Shown here piece by piece: positions 42,061 through 54,689 of a stretch of DNA of 64,000 bases. The stretch is from Isoetes taiwanensis (Eukaryota; Streptophyta; Lycopodiopsida; Isoetales; Isoetaceae), in NCBI GenBank assembly GCA_021234155.1, contig JAJEKV010000142.1, positions 250,001 through 314,000 on the forward strand, written 5' to 3'. Each line of letters opens with the position of its first letter. The first letter of the stretch is position 1. Below the pieces are notes generated by a model. It searched no databases, had not been told where the DNA came from, and saw nothing but the letters and a program-made list of their open reading frames with translations. The position numbers were made by a program, and so were the translations under genes.

Positions 42061-43565
42061 CTTCCGTAGTGAGCTCGACCTTGTGGGAGACGGGAACATC
42101 ATCACTAAGACATCATTAGTAGATGATATCATAGGGGCAACCTCTTGCTGATGCGTGGGATTAGTCAGAGGGGATTTCCTCAGTTTATACGATGGGAGCA
42201 ACCAATAAATTACGGGGTCACAAGTGCCATGTGCACAACCTGCCAAAGAAGAATAGACTTCTTAGGAGGAATGTTCTTGTCCCACACCCTGGATCAAATT
42301 AATTGATGAATCTGAAACCACTAGTTGCTAGTGAGGCGATGGAGGCAGAGGAGGTTGATTAGTGAAATACTTGTAGCAGTTTTTGACAAAGAATTTGTCC
42401 CAAGAAATATCAGTCGTGAACTGCCAGATGGGTCCAGTAGCAGCGTTGTGCCAAAGGGGGATATTGTCAGCAACCACTTCCCATATGTAATAATCTCACA
42501 ATGTCAAGTTGTAGCTGTTCTTGAAATCCTGCCACGAGCGGAGGCGACCAACAGAATACCAAGCATCAAGATAAGTGATGTCTGGTGAAAGTCATCAATG
42601 TTGCGTCTTTGGGTGCATGGAGGAAACAAGCGGAGCGGAGCCAGGGAGATGAGCCAGAGGTATTCAAAGAAAAGGTGATGTAATATGAGACCAATTTGAA
42701 AGATGTAAAGGAACCAGCAGTCATGCAGCTTTCCATGCCTTCAGAAAAAAAGAGATGCATGAGGAGGCGATTGTGACGATTAACTATCAGGTCTGGAATT
42801 TTCCTTGTTCTCGCGTAGGTTCATGACAACGACTTTATGGAAAAAAAATAATGTTCAGGGAAGACACGGGGTTAGTGCTGATTTTCCAAACACCCGAGAA
42901 TGCTCACGAGCCTGAACAAGCAATCGCATCCCACAAGACTGCGTTTGTCTAAACAAGATCCACCAAATGAACTTGGAGATTAAGACTTTGCTATGCAAAG
43001 ATAGATCCATCATGCATAAGCCATCATCTTTCTTCACGCATATGCACTTTTTCCCCGCAACCTTGACGATTGCGCCTGCTTCATTGTCACCCCATATAAA
43101 GTTGCGAATACTGGCAACAATCTCCTTAAATTTTGAGCGTGGGGCCAACAAAGCAAACACAATATAGACATAGGTATTATTGAGAACTGACTTGGCGACT
43201 TGAATGTGTCCAGCCATTGACAAAGCTATGCCACTCCACCAAAGCAAATGTCTTTGCAAACCTAAAATGACCTGATCCCAAGCTTGTGTGATGGAGATCT
43301 GAACACCAAAGGGAACCATCAATAGCCTAGTGACAATGTTAGGAGGGATAACAATCCAAGGATATCATTGTGCCCACCCTGGGACTGGAGTATCCAAGGC
43401 CCACAAGGCACTACACTTCTGCCAGTTGAGCAAACAACCAGATACTAGAGAAAAAAATTCCAAAAGCGGTTTAGCCCTGGCAAGATTACCTTCAGTAGCC
43501 TATAATAAGAGAAAAGTGTCATTTGCGAACTGGTTACAAACAATCTGAGAACCGTCACCCATTTG
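42061..43565 (-). pseudogene. L1-type LINE ORF2 remnant (RT end, post-RT, zf-RVT)
   Basis: Minus-strand order: NQFANDTFLLL (RT catalytic box degraded from the usual FADDT), FFSLVSGCLLNWQK, then 43322-42855 open with LLWWSGIALSMAGHIQVAKS, ASIRNFIWGDNEAG and GLCMMDLSLHSKVLISKFIW, typical of plant L1 post-RT regions. A shifted-frame zf-RVT-like part reads PPKKSILLWQVVHMAL near 42250. There are many stops. This is a different clade from the (TC)n-associated LINEs. Confidence 0.7.
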
Positions 43566-44456
43566 CAAGCCTTGGAGGAAGAAGCCATCTACTGCACATC
43601 GAAGGAGCTAAAAGAGACCCTCAGCAGCAAGAACTTACCCAACATTCCAAGAACTTACCCAGCATTCCGAAGGTTTTCATTGCTTCAAAATGCTTCCTAA
43701 GAGTTTTCCACGTTGCAAGAAGGTATGATTAGGGGACATTCTTATCTACACATATATAAGTGAGTTTCAAATTTCTTTTTCTGTTTTTGTCGTGGGTATT
43801 TTTTCTGCGCCGCAATCGATTTCCATGTTTACTTGCCACCTGTTTATCTTCGTGAAAGATCTTTGACGCCTGGCAGAGAAGCTGGATCCATAGAAACCTA
43901 TGGCGATGCCCATGGCGGCGAGCATCCAAAAGGTTCTCATCTGCCAGTTAAGAACGGGAGCTATGGCTGGTGGGGATTCACGGGAGCTATGGCATTTTAG
44001 CAGCAGAGCAGAGCTTCAAACTGTAGAGCTCTGCAGCCTCTGCTAAAAAAAACTCGTGCCGCTGCGGCATCAATCATTCGGCTCCTAGCTTCTAGCTAGA
44101 TAATCCACACTTCCCTCTTGGGTGTGATCAAATCGCTTCAGAAATCCAAGTTTTGGGATGTGGGTTTTGCTTGATTCGGCTGCAAAACAGGAAGATCAGG
44201 CAAGAATTAGAACATGAGCGTTCAGTATAGGTCGGACGTTGGTTTTTTATAAGCCTAACGCCAGATTTTGCACAGATATTTGTATCAGATGCTTGCATGA
44301 AGCTAAAATTTCATCAGGGATCTCCTATTTCTCCTTTTATCTCCTCAAGAATCTGCTGAACAATCTGATTCAATCTATTATTTCGCCCCCTCTGCTTCCG
44401 CCTCTCAATCAGAGAATTGTTTCGAAAATAAGCCCTTTCGCCAGTACTGCAGCGAC
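43566..44456. other. No gene recognised
   Basis: Mixed sequence with a short direct repeat (AAGAACTTACCCA, near 43635 and 43650) and GAGCTCTGCAG-type motifs near 44020. No supportable gene. Confidence 0.25.
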
Positions 44457-44815
44457 ATGAGCTTCAATGGGTTCTCGGCTATGGCGAATAATCCTTCCTT
44501 TCACCGGATTTCTAATCAGTTCTATGCCCGAACTATTCAGCACGATTTGTTGATCAGGCCTTTGATCCAGTGATTCAGAGCTTGAACATGAAGAATCAAA
44601 CCATCAATGCGAAACTTCAAGAGCACAAAAATGCTTGGGGAACGTTTCATGGCAGAGCAACTGGATCTCCTCTGCTAGGGTTTGATTCTTGCAATCAAGG
44701 AAAAAGAAAACAAAGGAAGCCTATGACGGAATACGAAAGAACCCTTTTTTTTACGAAGTCTTGGAGCAGAGCATCTCCATAAGGTATGGCTTAGCCCAGA
44801 TGCTAAAGCACCAGG
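44457..44815 (+). pseudogene. Possible decayed exon of an unidentified gene
   Basis: ATG 44457 opens MSFNGFSAMANNPSFHRISN, and the frame stops after about 38 codons. A shifted frame continues FVDQAFDPVIQSLNMKNQTI and QEHKNAWGTF, up to MTEYERTLFF. After a one-base shift at an eight-T run (44747-44754) a third frame reads YEVLEQSISIRYGLAQMLKH, then Q and a cag/gtaaaa donor. Protein-like composition in three consecutive frames suggests one exon with two frameshifts. The family was not recognised. Confidence 0.3.
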
Positions 44816-47800
44816 TAAAAGCTCATGCAAGCCATCTGGACTCATTACTAAGCTGTGCACCTCTTTGATTACCTTTTCATATCCTCATACATTGACGGAT
44901 TTGAGAAAGCGCCGTACTACGTCTAAGAAGCGGGCAGTTTGCCTCAATCTACAAACCTTTTAAAGGAATATGTATAGCCAAAGAGAATTGCAGGAAACAG
45001 GTATGAAACTTGGCTTTCTTTGTGAATAATCCGATTGAACTCTTTTGCAGATAAGGCTCCCCTGTACAGCCCATGAACATTGTGACCTCTTTGCATGATC
45101 CGTAGCTTCACATTGCCCTTCTCTAAACTGCAGAACCAAATGGAGCTTTGTATTCCCAAGCTTTAACTCATGGCTATCTTGCGATGGTGCTGAGTCGAGC
45201 TGAAATGAGCTTGTGAAGAATAAGATCTTCAAGCTCCATCTGTGACAGATGGTTATACATGCCGGAATGTGGATATGCGCTGAAGATTAGGTTTGAGTAC
45301 TGCACAGTCAAATCCCATTTAAAGTACTATCAGCTGCTACAAATGCACCTACCTGCAAAACTATGGGGAGCACGAATCCTCTGTTTTTCACCTTTGGAGC
45401 ATTTGAGCATCTGCCTTCGAGATATACAGGCAATTTTGAAACAAGGAACAATAGTCGTTATAAGAAAATGGGCATTTTCATTTGTAAGTGCAAATAGCTT
45501 GATATCAATGTTTCTATATGTTGTTTATTCAATCTTGCTCTTTTAGCCCATAGTTCTGTGATCAAACTGCTTTTGCACAACCTTATTTGTCTGGGTTTAA
45601 TATATACACCATAGAGGTGAATCCATGGACATAGTTAGAGGAAGCTCAACAATTTTTAGCCCAAAGTTCTGTGATCAAATTGCTTTTGCATAGCCCCATT
45701 TGTCTATTTTTAATTGATATACACCATAGAGGTTAATACATGGACATGCATATACCATTCGAAAGCTTAGCAATGGCTATGTTACATGTCTTCTAGTTGT
45801 CCAAGATGGTGTATTAAACATAGGTTGAGTTGCCTTAGATTTGTAGTAATGGCACAAGGATCTAGATTTCTTACTAGGCCTATAGCCAACTTTGAACTAT
45901 TCTTCAATGTTTTGCCACCTTAAGCCGTTTTTTTTTTTTTTTTTTTTTTTTTTTTTGTTCATAACAAATCCTGGGCTCTAAAATTTTCATGGCATAAGCT
46001 TGGTCTTAAAAAAAGGCTGCTAATAATGCTTCACTTGTGCTTCCTCTGGCCAGTTTTTTAAATTATGAACATCAACAGGGAATAGGGTTTTGTAGCAAAG
46101 ACTATGTGCTTTTGCAGGCTAAAGAAAGTAGTACAAATGTCAGGACTGCTTTCGACAGATTTTTACGGTGGTAACTGGTAACTCTATATACCTTGCTTGG
46201 AGAAGATGTTGTTGCTTACTCACTAAATGAGATCAGTTTCTATATACTTACACGATTCTCTGGAACTCCTTAATCGCATCAAGAGTGACTTTGATGTGTT
46301 ATTATACTTGATCATTCCTTTACTTGTGTTTTCATCTCGTGGTCATTCTTTATTTTTTTCCTTTTTCTTTTTGATTAATCATCTTCTTTTGGAGACATAC
46401 AGATGAGCAAAATAGAGGATGTAGGGATACAACACCATGTTAATATAGACTTGAATAATGACCAATTGGAGGCTGTTAATCCCGAAGAGAAAAAGGAGCA
46501 GGCTTTGCATACAACTAAAATGCCAACATGGGAAGTCGTAATTCCTATGGAACCTGTTTTTTAAACTTAAGCCAAGAATGATTAGGATCAAAGTGGTGTT
46601 AAAAGATGACGCCAATGCTAATTAATGAATTTAGATAACTATGCATATTGAAGACATCTTTTGCACACAATTTTGAGGACATAAGGTAATTTCAATCACT
46701 ATTTTTCCTTCGATACCAAACAGCATCCATGACATTTTGACATTTCACCAAGTATCTTCTACATAGGGTGTCTTTTGCATCCAGTTGATCAAGAGAAATG
46801 TTCGCGGCGGCCTTGGCCGCCGCGATAAATTTCTTGTATATGTAAATGCTAGTTAGGTTGCATTATGCCTTTGACATTCTCTCTTATCATGCAACATGGC
46901 ATAGTTTCTTTCAAGAATGTTGCGTAAATAGGTCGCATCTTATTTATTTTGACATTCCGAAATTTATCTTATTTATTTTGACATTCCGAAATTTACTTAA
47001 CATACGTTCTGGCTTGGCTTGCATTTGTGGCACAGGTAAATTTAAAAGATTTGAAGAGTGGAAGACATCATAACAAAAATCATGGCAAAATCACCCTTTT
47101 TGAAAAGCTCACTAGATCCCTTATAGGGAGCAGATACAACACAGAGCGTTATAGTTCCCAAACATTATAGGACTGGAAAATGTGGCAATGAAGGGTATGT
47201 TTTGTCACAAGTCATCCTCCCTATCGAACGGTGAAAGCTTGGGCAATATCAGGGTTTATCAAACAGCAGGGGTTTAGTAACCCTCGTCTTTGAATGCTGC
47301 CAATGGCAACTGTAAGCCTTATTCATGGGTTGCCACTGAAACAGGCATCCTCAAGTTATGACGTTTATAAGAGCATGAACTCGCATTCTAGAAGTAATGA
47401 ATTCCGTTCCGTAGCAAGCTATCGGCAGGTATTTCATTTGTTATTCGAAGGTCTGTGTTGAGAATTCATCAAGAATTCAGTCAAGTTTAAATGGCACAAG
47501 TAAAGCTTTAAATTTGAAGGTTTCTTAATAACAGTTGACTGCTGCGATTTTGTTTGTAACGAATAGCAACTTAAAGATTAAGTTTTGTCCTATCAAGCAA
47601 TATTTCGGCTTATTTTGATTAAGCATGTCTTACTGTCTACATAATCCATAATATACATGCCTTAAGTATTCAACGGCACCCCAATTGCAGAAATTTTACA
47701 TTGTCTGCATGCAATGTTCCTTAAGCCTGGTGTCATATCACTGTTTATACCGTGTTAATAGATATCAGTTTCATCCAAAGTGATTTATGGGTGCTTTTTA

Positions 47801-47878
47801 TTGTTGCAGGGTAGATATGAACAAGGAATAAATAGGAGCAGATTCTATTCTTGGATTTGTTCATCAGATCTTGTTGGC
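44816..47878. other. Non-coding; repeats and a GC-rich palindrome, then PPR gene 5' flank
   Basis: It contains a diverged direct duplication of about 110 bases (about 45545-45650 and 45658-45760, cores GTTCTGTGATCAAA and ATACACCATAGAGGT), a poly-T run (45928-45956), a 30-bp tandem duplication (46935-46995, core TTTTGACATTCCGAAATTTA) and the palindrome at 46803. A ttgttgcag acceptor at 47800-47808 may end a 5' UTR intron of the PPR gene. Confidence 0.4.
46803..46824. repeat. Perfect GC palindrome, 10-bp arms
   Basis: Arm CGCGGCGGCC, spacer TT, arm GGCCGCCGCG, extended imperfectly by AGAAAT and ATTTCT outside. It stands out in AT-rich sequence. It might be a tiny foldback element or a structured RNA. 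Confidence 0.8.
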
Positions 47879-50656
47879 ATGAAACTTCTGATTTTTCAAA
47901 AGGACTCTGCACCACTGAGGTCCAAAAAGTCCTCACAATTATCATATATTGGTGAAAATCTGCATAGCTTGGAGTTATACCGTTACTTTACAGTTTATTC
48001 ACTGTACAAGCGAAGTTCTTTCACCGAACAAACAGGAGAAGCAGAATTATTCAGATTTCGTAGTTCAAATCTGCTGTCAACCATAAGGTACCCTATCAAA
48101 TTGGATTTGGTTAAAATGGTGGACTAACATGTTAAGGTTTGCGTTTGTGTTCTGCATCCTGTAGGATAGATTCAAGACCTGCTACTGGTGAAAGGGATAT
48201 TCTTGGCATCTTGTATAATAATATTTTTGCACGTCGATCTCGTTGCTCTTGGGTATGGGAACAAGAAATGCTTTGTGTTGGGCACATTGTCATTTTTCAA
48301 AAGCAACTATGAAGGCACCATAATCTGGATCATACATAAGTGATTATTTTAGAAGCAGGAAAATCTCATGACCCAATGTGCTATTATTCCGTTTCAGAAC
48401 ATCTTTTAAACAAGTTTATTAGATATGCCAACATGTTGGCATGGATTATAATTCTCACTTCTATGAGGTTCTTAGTTATCCTACTTTAGCTTCCATACTT
48501 TCTCTAGCTTCATTATTTTCCCAGGCTTCTTTATGACTGGCCTATATAAAGATTCCAGATATTATAATAAAGGGAATTATAGTCGTTCATGTTCTTATGT
48601 TAGTTGTGTTAATCTGTTGCTTCGCTCGCTTCACCAATTTTTTTTGATCTGTTAGGTCTGTTTTGGGGGCGGTAAACGACCAAGGCAACCTCGTGTTTGG
48701 AAGACTAAGCAAAGAATAGGAACGGTCTCAAAGTCAAATAATCTTCTGAAACTGGTAGGAACTTTGGATTTTATTCACTTAAATTTTTTCTTGGGGGAGG
48801 GAAGCATAATTGCCTTGGACACCGCCCTCCCAGTTAGTCAATTGGCTCATAACCCAACCTGCTGGTGCACAAGACATTGTGATGACAAACAATAGGTTTT
48901 GTTTTCTTTCAGAATTTCTTCTTTTTTAATCATCAGGCCAACCGTTTAGGCCTTTTGCTTGTTAAAATGGTGTTGCAGCCTTTCCTCTTGAAGTCATGAG
49001 ATCATTATTGGCCTGAATATCTTTTCAGGTCGTTTTTGCAGTTTTTCTGTTCTTCACATTAAAGATATTCTTTCATAGGTGGAATCCTTATCCCATGTGA
49101 AGGAAGAAGTTTATGGGGCACTTGATGGATGGATTGCATGGGAGCTTGAGTTCCCTCTGATTGCAGTAAAAAAAGCGTTAAGGACCCTTAAGGTGGAAAG
49201 TAACTGGAGGCGAATAATTCAGGCAAGTCATTCCTTATTGCCTTTATATTATTTGCTATTCTGCCAATGGCCTTTTAAGCTTTTAAGTGCACGAAGGCAG
49301 AACATAGATCCCCATGTTGCTGAATTTCTATAAAAATCCATGTTCGAATCCAACTCTGGGCAGGATTTAGAATCTGTGCCAACTGAATGTATGTGGATTT
49401 TTGCACAGGGTTGTACCATTTCACTACAGGGATCATGTAGCTTAAGACACCTGGGGTCAACATTTTCACTCGTTGCTAGAATTAAAACGGCCTCTAGTAG
49501 TTACAATATCTCCATTCTTCCACAATAATAATCTCATTTGTGAGCAAATTGTGCTCTGTTCTGCAGGCATATTTATTTTATTTTTTTTTTCACCAAAAGA
49601 TTGGACTGTTTCTACACTGGAATCATTCTAGTCCATATTTTTCCAATATAGAATGCCATTTATGTTGAGCCTGTTGGTAATCTATTTGCAGATTTCTAAA
49701 TGGATGTTGAGCAAAGGACAAGGAAAGACCATGGGTACCTATGGGTTATTGATGGAAGCATTGGACAAAGAAAGGAGATTTGACGAAGCGGAAGAACTTT
49801 GGAAGAGTTTATTTGAAAGGCACATGGAATTTTTACCAAGAAGGTTTTGGGCACACATGATATCTATTCATCAGAGGTCCGGCTCATTTGATAAGCTACT
49901 TGATGTATGTTGTTTTCCCTTTTGCCATCTTTTGTTTCTTGTGCATTTTCGACGATGGGGAAAATGAGTGTCCCAATATGGCAACAGAGCAGTGATAGGC
50001 CATGCCTTAATATTGGACGAGTAGTGCAATGTCTTTATCTGAGCTGCTTGATACTTGAATTGAGAAGTATTGTTTTCATCAGCATCTCGTAAGAGATGAT
50101 GCTTATGTCCTGTTTTTCTTTAAGGTGTTTGCAGATATGGAAGAATTAGGAGTGCAACCTGATCAGCAAACCGTGCACATTGTGGCTGAAACTTACTTGA
50201 AAATTGGGATGCTGGACAAGCAAGAAAAAGTCTTAAAGAAATATCCTCCCCCGGCACGAGTATATAAGTATATCAAGGGCAAGCGTATAAGAATGCTAGT
50301 AAGGCAGGGAACTCAAGTTAGTGGTAAGAGGCCAATTGTATGTCATATTATACATCATGCATTATTACATATTCTGATCAAGCATGCAATGACCAGGCAA
50401 ATTACCTGTACTTATCACTCCAAAAGAAGAAGTCAATAGGGATGAAACATCAGACTACAAAAGAATGGACAATAATTCTAACTTTTCACTGGACAAGGAG
50501 ATAATGGAACTTGCAGACGAGAGTGAGAATGAAGAGGTGGATGATGAAGAGGAGGAGGAGGATGATGACGAGGAAGGGGAGCCATTGGAAGTGCCCAGCC
50601 AGTATGAAGGATATGTACAATCAAGGATACGTACAATACTAGGGGACGCAATTTAA
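47879..50656 (+). CDS. PPR-like protein of the EMB1417/At4g18975 type, seven exons
   Basis: Exons: 47879-48087, 48165-48252, 48656-48754, 49079-49222, 49692-49904, 50125-50323, 50397-50656. All phases join, giving about 403 residues. The N-terminus is Ser/Arg-rich with organellar-targeting character ([19 protein letters not shown]). Then come [17 protein letters not shown], the conserved [53 protein letters not shown]-like helices ([33 protein letters not shown]) and [18 protein letters not shown]. The C-terminus is strongly acidic (about 20 Asp/Glu) and ends [15 protein letters not shown]. Plant homologues are short organellar PPR proteins, some embryo-essential. The intron after exon 4 uses a GC donor (cag/gcaagt). 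The start is chosen as the first Met in frame; Met 47780 is an alternative if 47780-47808 is not an intron end. Confidence 0.85.
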
Positions 50657-51389
50657 GGGTAAATGCATGGTATGTTAAGCAATTATTTCGCAGGTCACAT
50701 TTCATGTGGCTTGCAGGAGAAACCCTCATGACCATAAAGAATTTTGAAGTTATAGGGTCCTGAAAGCTCGAGAAAAGAAAAGAAAAGATGGAAGCTTTTG
50801 GGCAAGGTCTACTTTAATCTTCAGCTATTTACAGAGATGAAGCAGAATGTACTTATATGTTGGAGGAATCTAATGTGATCTTTATTACAAAAGAAAATTA
50901 TTGGGTGGAAAATTAACAAATGCCCTGGCATTTTGGCTTTTTAAGTATCTCCAACATTTTGAGAACCCCTTGATGAACTCTAATACAGTTCTATTAGCTA
51001 TATAAGTTTCATATCCATGCGGTTATTCTCGTGACGCAACCCAAGCGTATATCCAATTGCATTAGAGTGGGAGAAATCTTTGCCCGAGCTTGCCATGTGG
51101 CAAGGCAAGAACACCTCTCAGTTCATCCTACAACAACTCCGAAAAGTTTAGATGCTCTAAGGAGCCTACTGGAAAACTCAAATTGTGTCTTGAGTTGTTT
51201 TTGTGGCGACTGCTTTAGTTTTGACCTTGTTTTGTTTGACCTTGTTTTGTCTTTTGTGGCGATTGCCCTATTTTTGACCTTGTTTTGTCTTGTCAATTCT
51301 CAGGTAAGGGAAACGAAATTGTGTACGAAATTGTGTCCGAGTTTGTGTTTTGTTGCGACTTCTTTGTTTGAGAAAATAATACATAGAGA
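50657..51389. other. PPR gene 3' flank; no gene seen
   Basis: Contains imperfect repeats of TTTTGACCTTGTTTTGT and TGTGGCGA (51200-51290). No coding domain recognised. Confidence 0.35.
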
Positions 51390-53870
51390 ATGAAGAGAAT
51401 TGAATAGAATTGATTTTATCATCCACAAAGACCAATCGGCCATGGGACCCAATAGAAGATTGCAACAGGCTTAGTACTGTCTGGATTAAAAAAACTCTGC
51501 TCTAAATTCAAGGTAAAAATCGTGGCATTAATAAGGATATTGAATTGTATAAACTGTATACAAATACGCATCTTGAAACATATGTACAGGCGTGTGTCCG
51601 AGGCCATAAATGAGCCCGCATGTCTATGACCTCTTGAAGGTCTGATCCCAATATCCGTACAAAAGCCGTGTTCAATAGCACATGCAGTGGCTGATCGGGC
51701 CTGACCGACTAAGTGTAACGTGTCCGGATTTGTTAATATGATGGACAGCTCTACAGAGTGTGGCACTCATCTTTAATCCCTCCCAAACAACACTGACAAA
51801 TCCTATCCTGGCGTGGCATGGCTCTCCAATCCATCTGTCTGTCTCAATTCGGAGACAGTATGTGCCTGTGCGACTGGAGGCAATTAGTCTGCGCTTCTTC
51901 GTAGGCAGATGGGTATGCAGGTAGCGTTGCGGACCCCTTTCCAATGCAAAATTTATGTGGTGCTGATAATGTGTTGTTTTGACTCGTTCAAAGGCACCGA
52001 CATCCCAGAACTTGCTAAGGAAGCGACCGTCAAGGTACTGCCTCAAACTATGGCGATCTGCTTCTATTTGCACCTGTATACACCTGTGCTCCTGCACATT
52101 CCACCTGGTCAGCCACTTAGATCTCCTTTCGCTCCAACAGGCCTTGAGGCACTATGGCCTCATTGCTATGGTGTAAGCCAACTTGAGGAGGCAAGCATCG
52201 TCCATATTACCACCTTTTGAAAGTAGACGATGTGGCAGTCAAGAGGCAAGAAACCTGTCCCCCCCAACAGGTTTTGATGTGGAACCCTGAGCTTTACTCC
52301 TAGTGCCCATACGAGGAAGGCTTTATGCACATGCTCCAAGTCATTCAGGGTAGTAAGGAATACTACCGAGCCCCAAACTTCAACCCCATATAGTAGGACG
52401 GGCTCCATCAAGGCTTTAACGGATGAAAGTGTCCCAGTACATTCGGGAAGGAAACTCCACACCCAAGTACTTGTAGGTGGGTGTCACTTCTATATTTTTC
52501 CCCCGGTAACTAAAGGAGGGAGGCCTTGGTTGACGTGAAGTTGATATGAGGACCACCTTAAACTTGACCAGGTTGAGGCACATGTCAGTGGCCTGATAGA
52601 ATATGTCCAGAGCATCGAGGTGGCGCTGCATGTCCTCCGAAGTGTGAATTAGGAGGTCCATATCATCAGCATATATTAGATGCCTAGTGATCTTGTGCAA
52701 AAGTTGAGCTCCATTGCCCCCATTGTTAGCAAGCCAGGTCTCCAACTGATCAATGTAGAGTCCAAACATTGTTGGAGAGAGGAGATATCCCTGGCAGACC
52801 CCAATATTGCTGTCAAATGATTGGCCTGCCAGCTGCACTTGGCTTGAACATGTCTCATATAACCTGTGCGCCACATTCTGTAGCTTCTCAGGGACCCCCA
52901 GCTGTCGCAATCTTTCTCACAACTTTTCCCCAAGCATAGTATCAAAAGCTTTGGCAAAGTCAATGAAGCAACAATACAGGTCCCGACGATGGTTCCTCTT
53001 GTCTTTAATCAGAACCCGCAGCATGAAGATGTGGTCAATGGTTGAGTGTGGGCCTGAATTCCGCCTATGTGAGGACCCGTACTTCTGTTGCCTCTGCCCA
53101 GTCCTTCAATTGCCACCCTAGAACACTGGCAAATGTTTTCCAAACACAAAACTGATCATGTTTGTCTGGTAATTGGTTGGATAGTGCGGGTCACCTGTCT
53201 TGTAGATGGAAACAAATTTGCTAGTGGTCCACTACAGGAGAAAGCATTTCCATAATGCCCTATTGAACAAGGCAGTCAGGACTAGTACTATGGATGGCCC
53301 TGTCCATTTGAGCAACTCTGCCTGCATAACATCCGAGTCTGCCGCTTTTCCATTGGTTAAACATTGTAAGCCCTGGTCAACATCTTCCTCTGTGATTTCC
53401 AATGTCAGTCCTTCCTTCAGGAGCAATACTATTTGTTCACGCTGAGGATCGTAGAGTTGCTGCAAGCATTGCCTCCACCGCTCGAAGGTAATGTTCCTAC
53501 AGGCTGCACTGGCTTTTTGAGTTACCTTTGCCAGAAGGTCTTGGGATGATGGTCCAGGAGGTAAAACATCTCCCTTTGATGTCCGGCGATGTACCTGGCT
53601 TTCTTAGCCATGAGCAAATCGTAGTATTGTCTGGCAACATGCGAGCGTAGAGCAGGATCTATGGTCTGGCAGAGCCAATGTTTGAGTTCCTTGCACTCAG
53701 CATCAAACCATTGGTTATAAAGGAAGGTTGTGGTTTCCAAAAGGTCCATCGAGGGAGGCCACCTTCGACAGTCATCTCGAGCATGTCAATCAACTGGGCC
53801 GTTAATGCTTTAGTGTGGGATACTGCAGAACTCTTGCCAGGTCATCTGTGAGCATCTCGGCATAAGTGTG
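51390..53870 (-). mobile_element. LINE family 2 copy, 5' truncated
   Basis: Minus-strand element from the pre-RT linker (NQWFDAECKEL, about 53710) to a 3' UTR with hairpin TGGCCGATTGGTCT (plus 51429-51442), then TGGATGATAAAATC and an (ATTCT)-like tail to about 51385. The 3' UTR matches the insertion at 37949-38393 and shares the hairpin plus GAC/TGATAAAA box with family 1. Endonuclease and ORF1 are absent. Confidence 0.8.
51672..53749 (-). pseudogene. LINE family 2 reverse transcriptase (broken)
   Basis: Frames in order on minus: 53749-53522 (linker, FYLLDHHPKTFWQR); 53465-53232 (ITEEDVDQGLQCLTNGKAAD, then MQAELLKWTGPSIVLVLTALF, parallel to GKAAD/AEMFKWAG of family 1); a shifted region with FIDFAKAFDTMLG-like codons; 52910-52416 (FDSNIGVCQGYLLSPTMFGL, catalytic HLIYADDMDLLIHT, then VEFPSRMYWDT); 52462-52166 (PVLLYGVEVWGS, then KAFLVWALGVKLRVPHQNLL); 52097-51672 (C-terminus with zinc-finger cysteines in a shifted frame). 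YADD is intact; there are at least four frame breaks. Confidence 0.8.
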
Positions 53871-54219
53871 TGCATGTTTATAATCCAATCACAGCTGAGG
53901 CGTACGAGGAATTGCCGCACAGGAAGTTCGAATGGCCTGTCAGGCCAGCTGCAAGTAAAGTAGCAAGTAAGTCGTATTTAATTAAAGTGGGACAAAATTT
54001 TGGGACTCGGACTGAAAATGAGACTCATATTGACATCAAAATTTCACATCATATAACAAGGACTGGTTCATAATATTTTCTTACAGAATTTCCAAATAAA
54101 TAGTTGAGAAAGTTGAGCGAGGTGAGATCGAAAGGGGGGACATGAACTAGATTTCTTCAACTCCCCTAGGGGAGCCGTATACCTTGATGGAGCGATCGGG
54201 AAGTTTTTTCATCTTTCAG
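53871..54219. other. No gene recognised
   Basis: Unique-looking sequence between the LINE and a G-rich array. The short frame 53870-54073 has no recognisable domain. Confidence 0.25.
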
Positions 54220-54400
54220 GGAAGGGGAAGGCGGGAGTGAGAAAGGGGGAGAAGAGGGGCAAGGGAGAAGAGGGCAAGGGAAGGGGCAAGGGAGAAGAAG
54301 GGCAAGGGGCAAGGGGCAAGGGAGAAGAAGGGGCAAGGGGCAAGGGAAGGGGGGAAGGGGCAAGGGGATGGGGGCAAGGGGCAAGGGAGAACAAGGGCGT
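54220..54400. repeat. G-rich minisatellite (GGGGCAAGGGAGAAGAA units)
   Basis: Irregular repeats of GGGGCAAGGG and GGAGAAGAAGG with dozens of GGG/GGGG runs on the plus strand, followed by a strongly AT-rich block (54408-54475). It could form G-quadruplexes. The Pro-rich frames on the other strand are by-products. Confidence 0.85.
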
Positions 54401-54479
54401 ATCCATAATTTAATTAATTATAAAATAATTTAATTAATTTAATTAAATAAATAACTAATAAAAAAAATATAAACCATTC

Positions 54480-54665
54480 TCCTCTTCTCGACTAGTGAGT
54501 CGAGAATTGGAAAACATAAATCCCCTCATTGTTCTCTTCTCCAACTAGTGAGTCGAGAATTGGAATAACCAAGTCAAATTGCTCGATTAAGAACTGGATT
54601 GTACAGAATTACTAGTGAGTCGAGAATTGGAATAACCAATTCAAATTGCTCGATTAAGAACCGGC
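54480..54665. repeat. Three direct repeats carrying a CTCGACT/AGTCGAG-type hairpin
   Basis: ACTAGTGAGTCGAGAATTGG occurs at about 54490, 54544 and 54609; the last two are followed by a shared segment of about 50 bases (AATTGCTCGATTAAGAAC). The first copy has the perfect hairpin CTCGACT AGTG AGTCGAG. Confidence 0.75.
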
Positions 54666-54689
54666 TCTGTACAGAATTAGGATGAAAAA

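Noticed and set aside
54166-54406. Pro/Leu-rich frames on the minus strand
   Set aside because: They are the complement of the G-rich minisatellite and have no independent coding support.
54480-54665. Helitron 3' hairpin next to the TM9SF/GRP chimera
   Set aside because: A hairpin is present but no CTRR end at the right distance, no TC start and no Rep/helicase; not enough to call.
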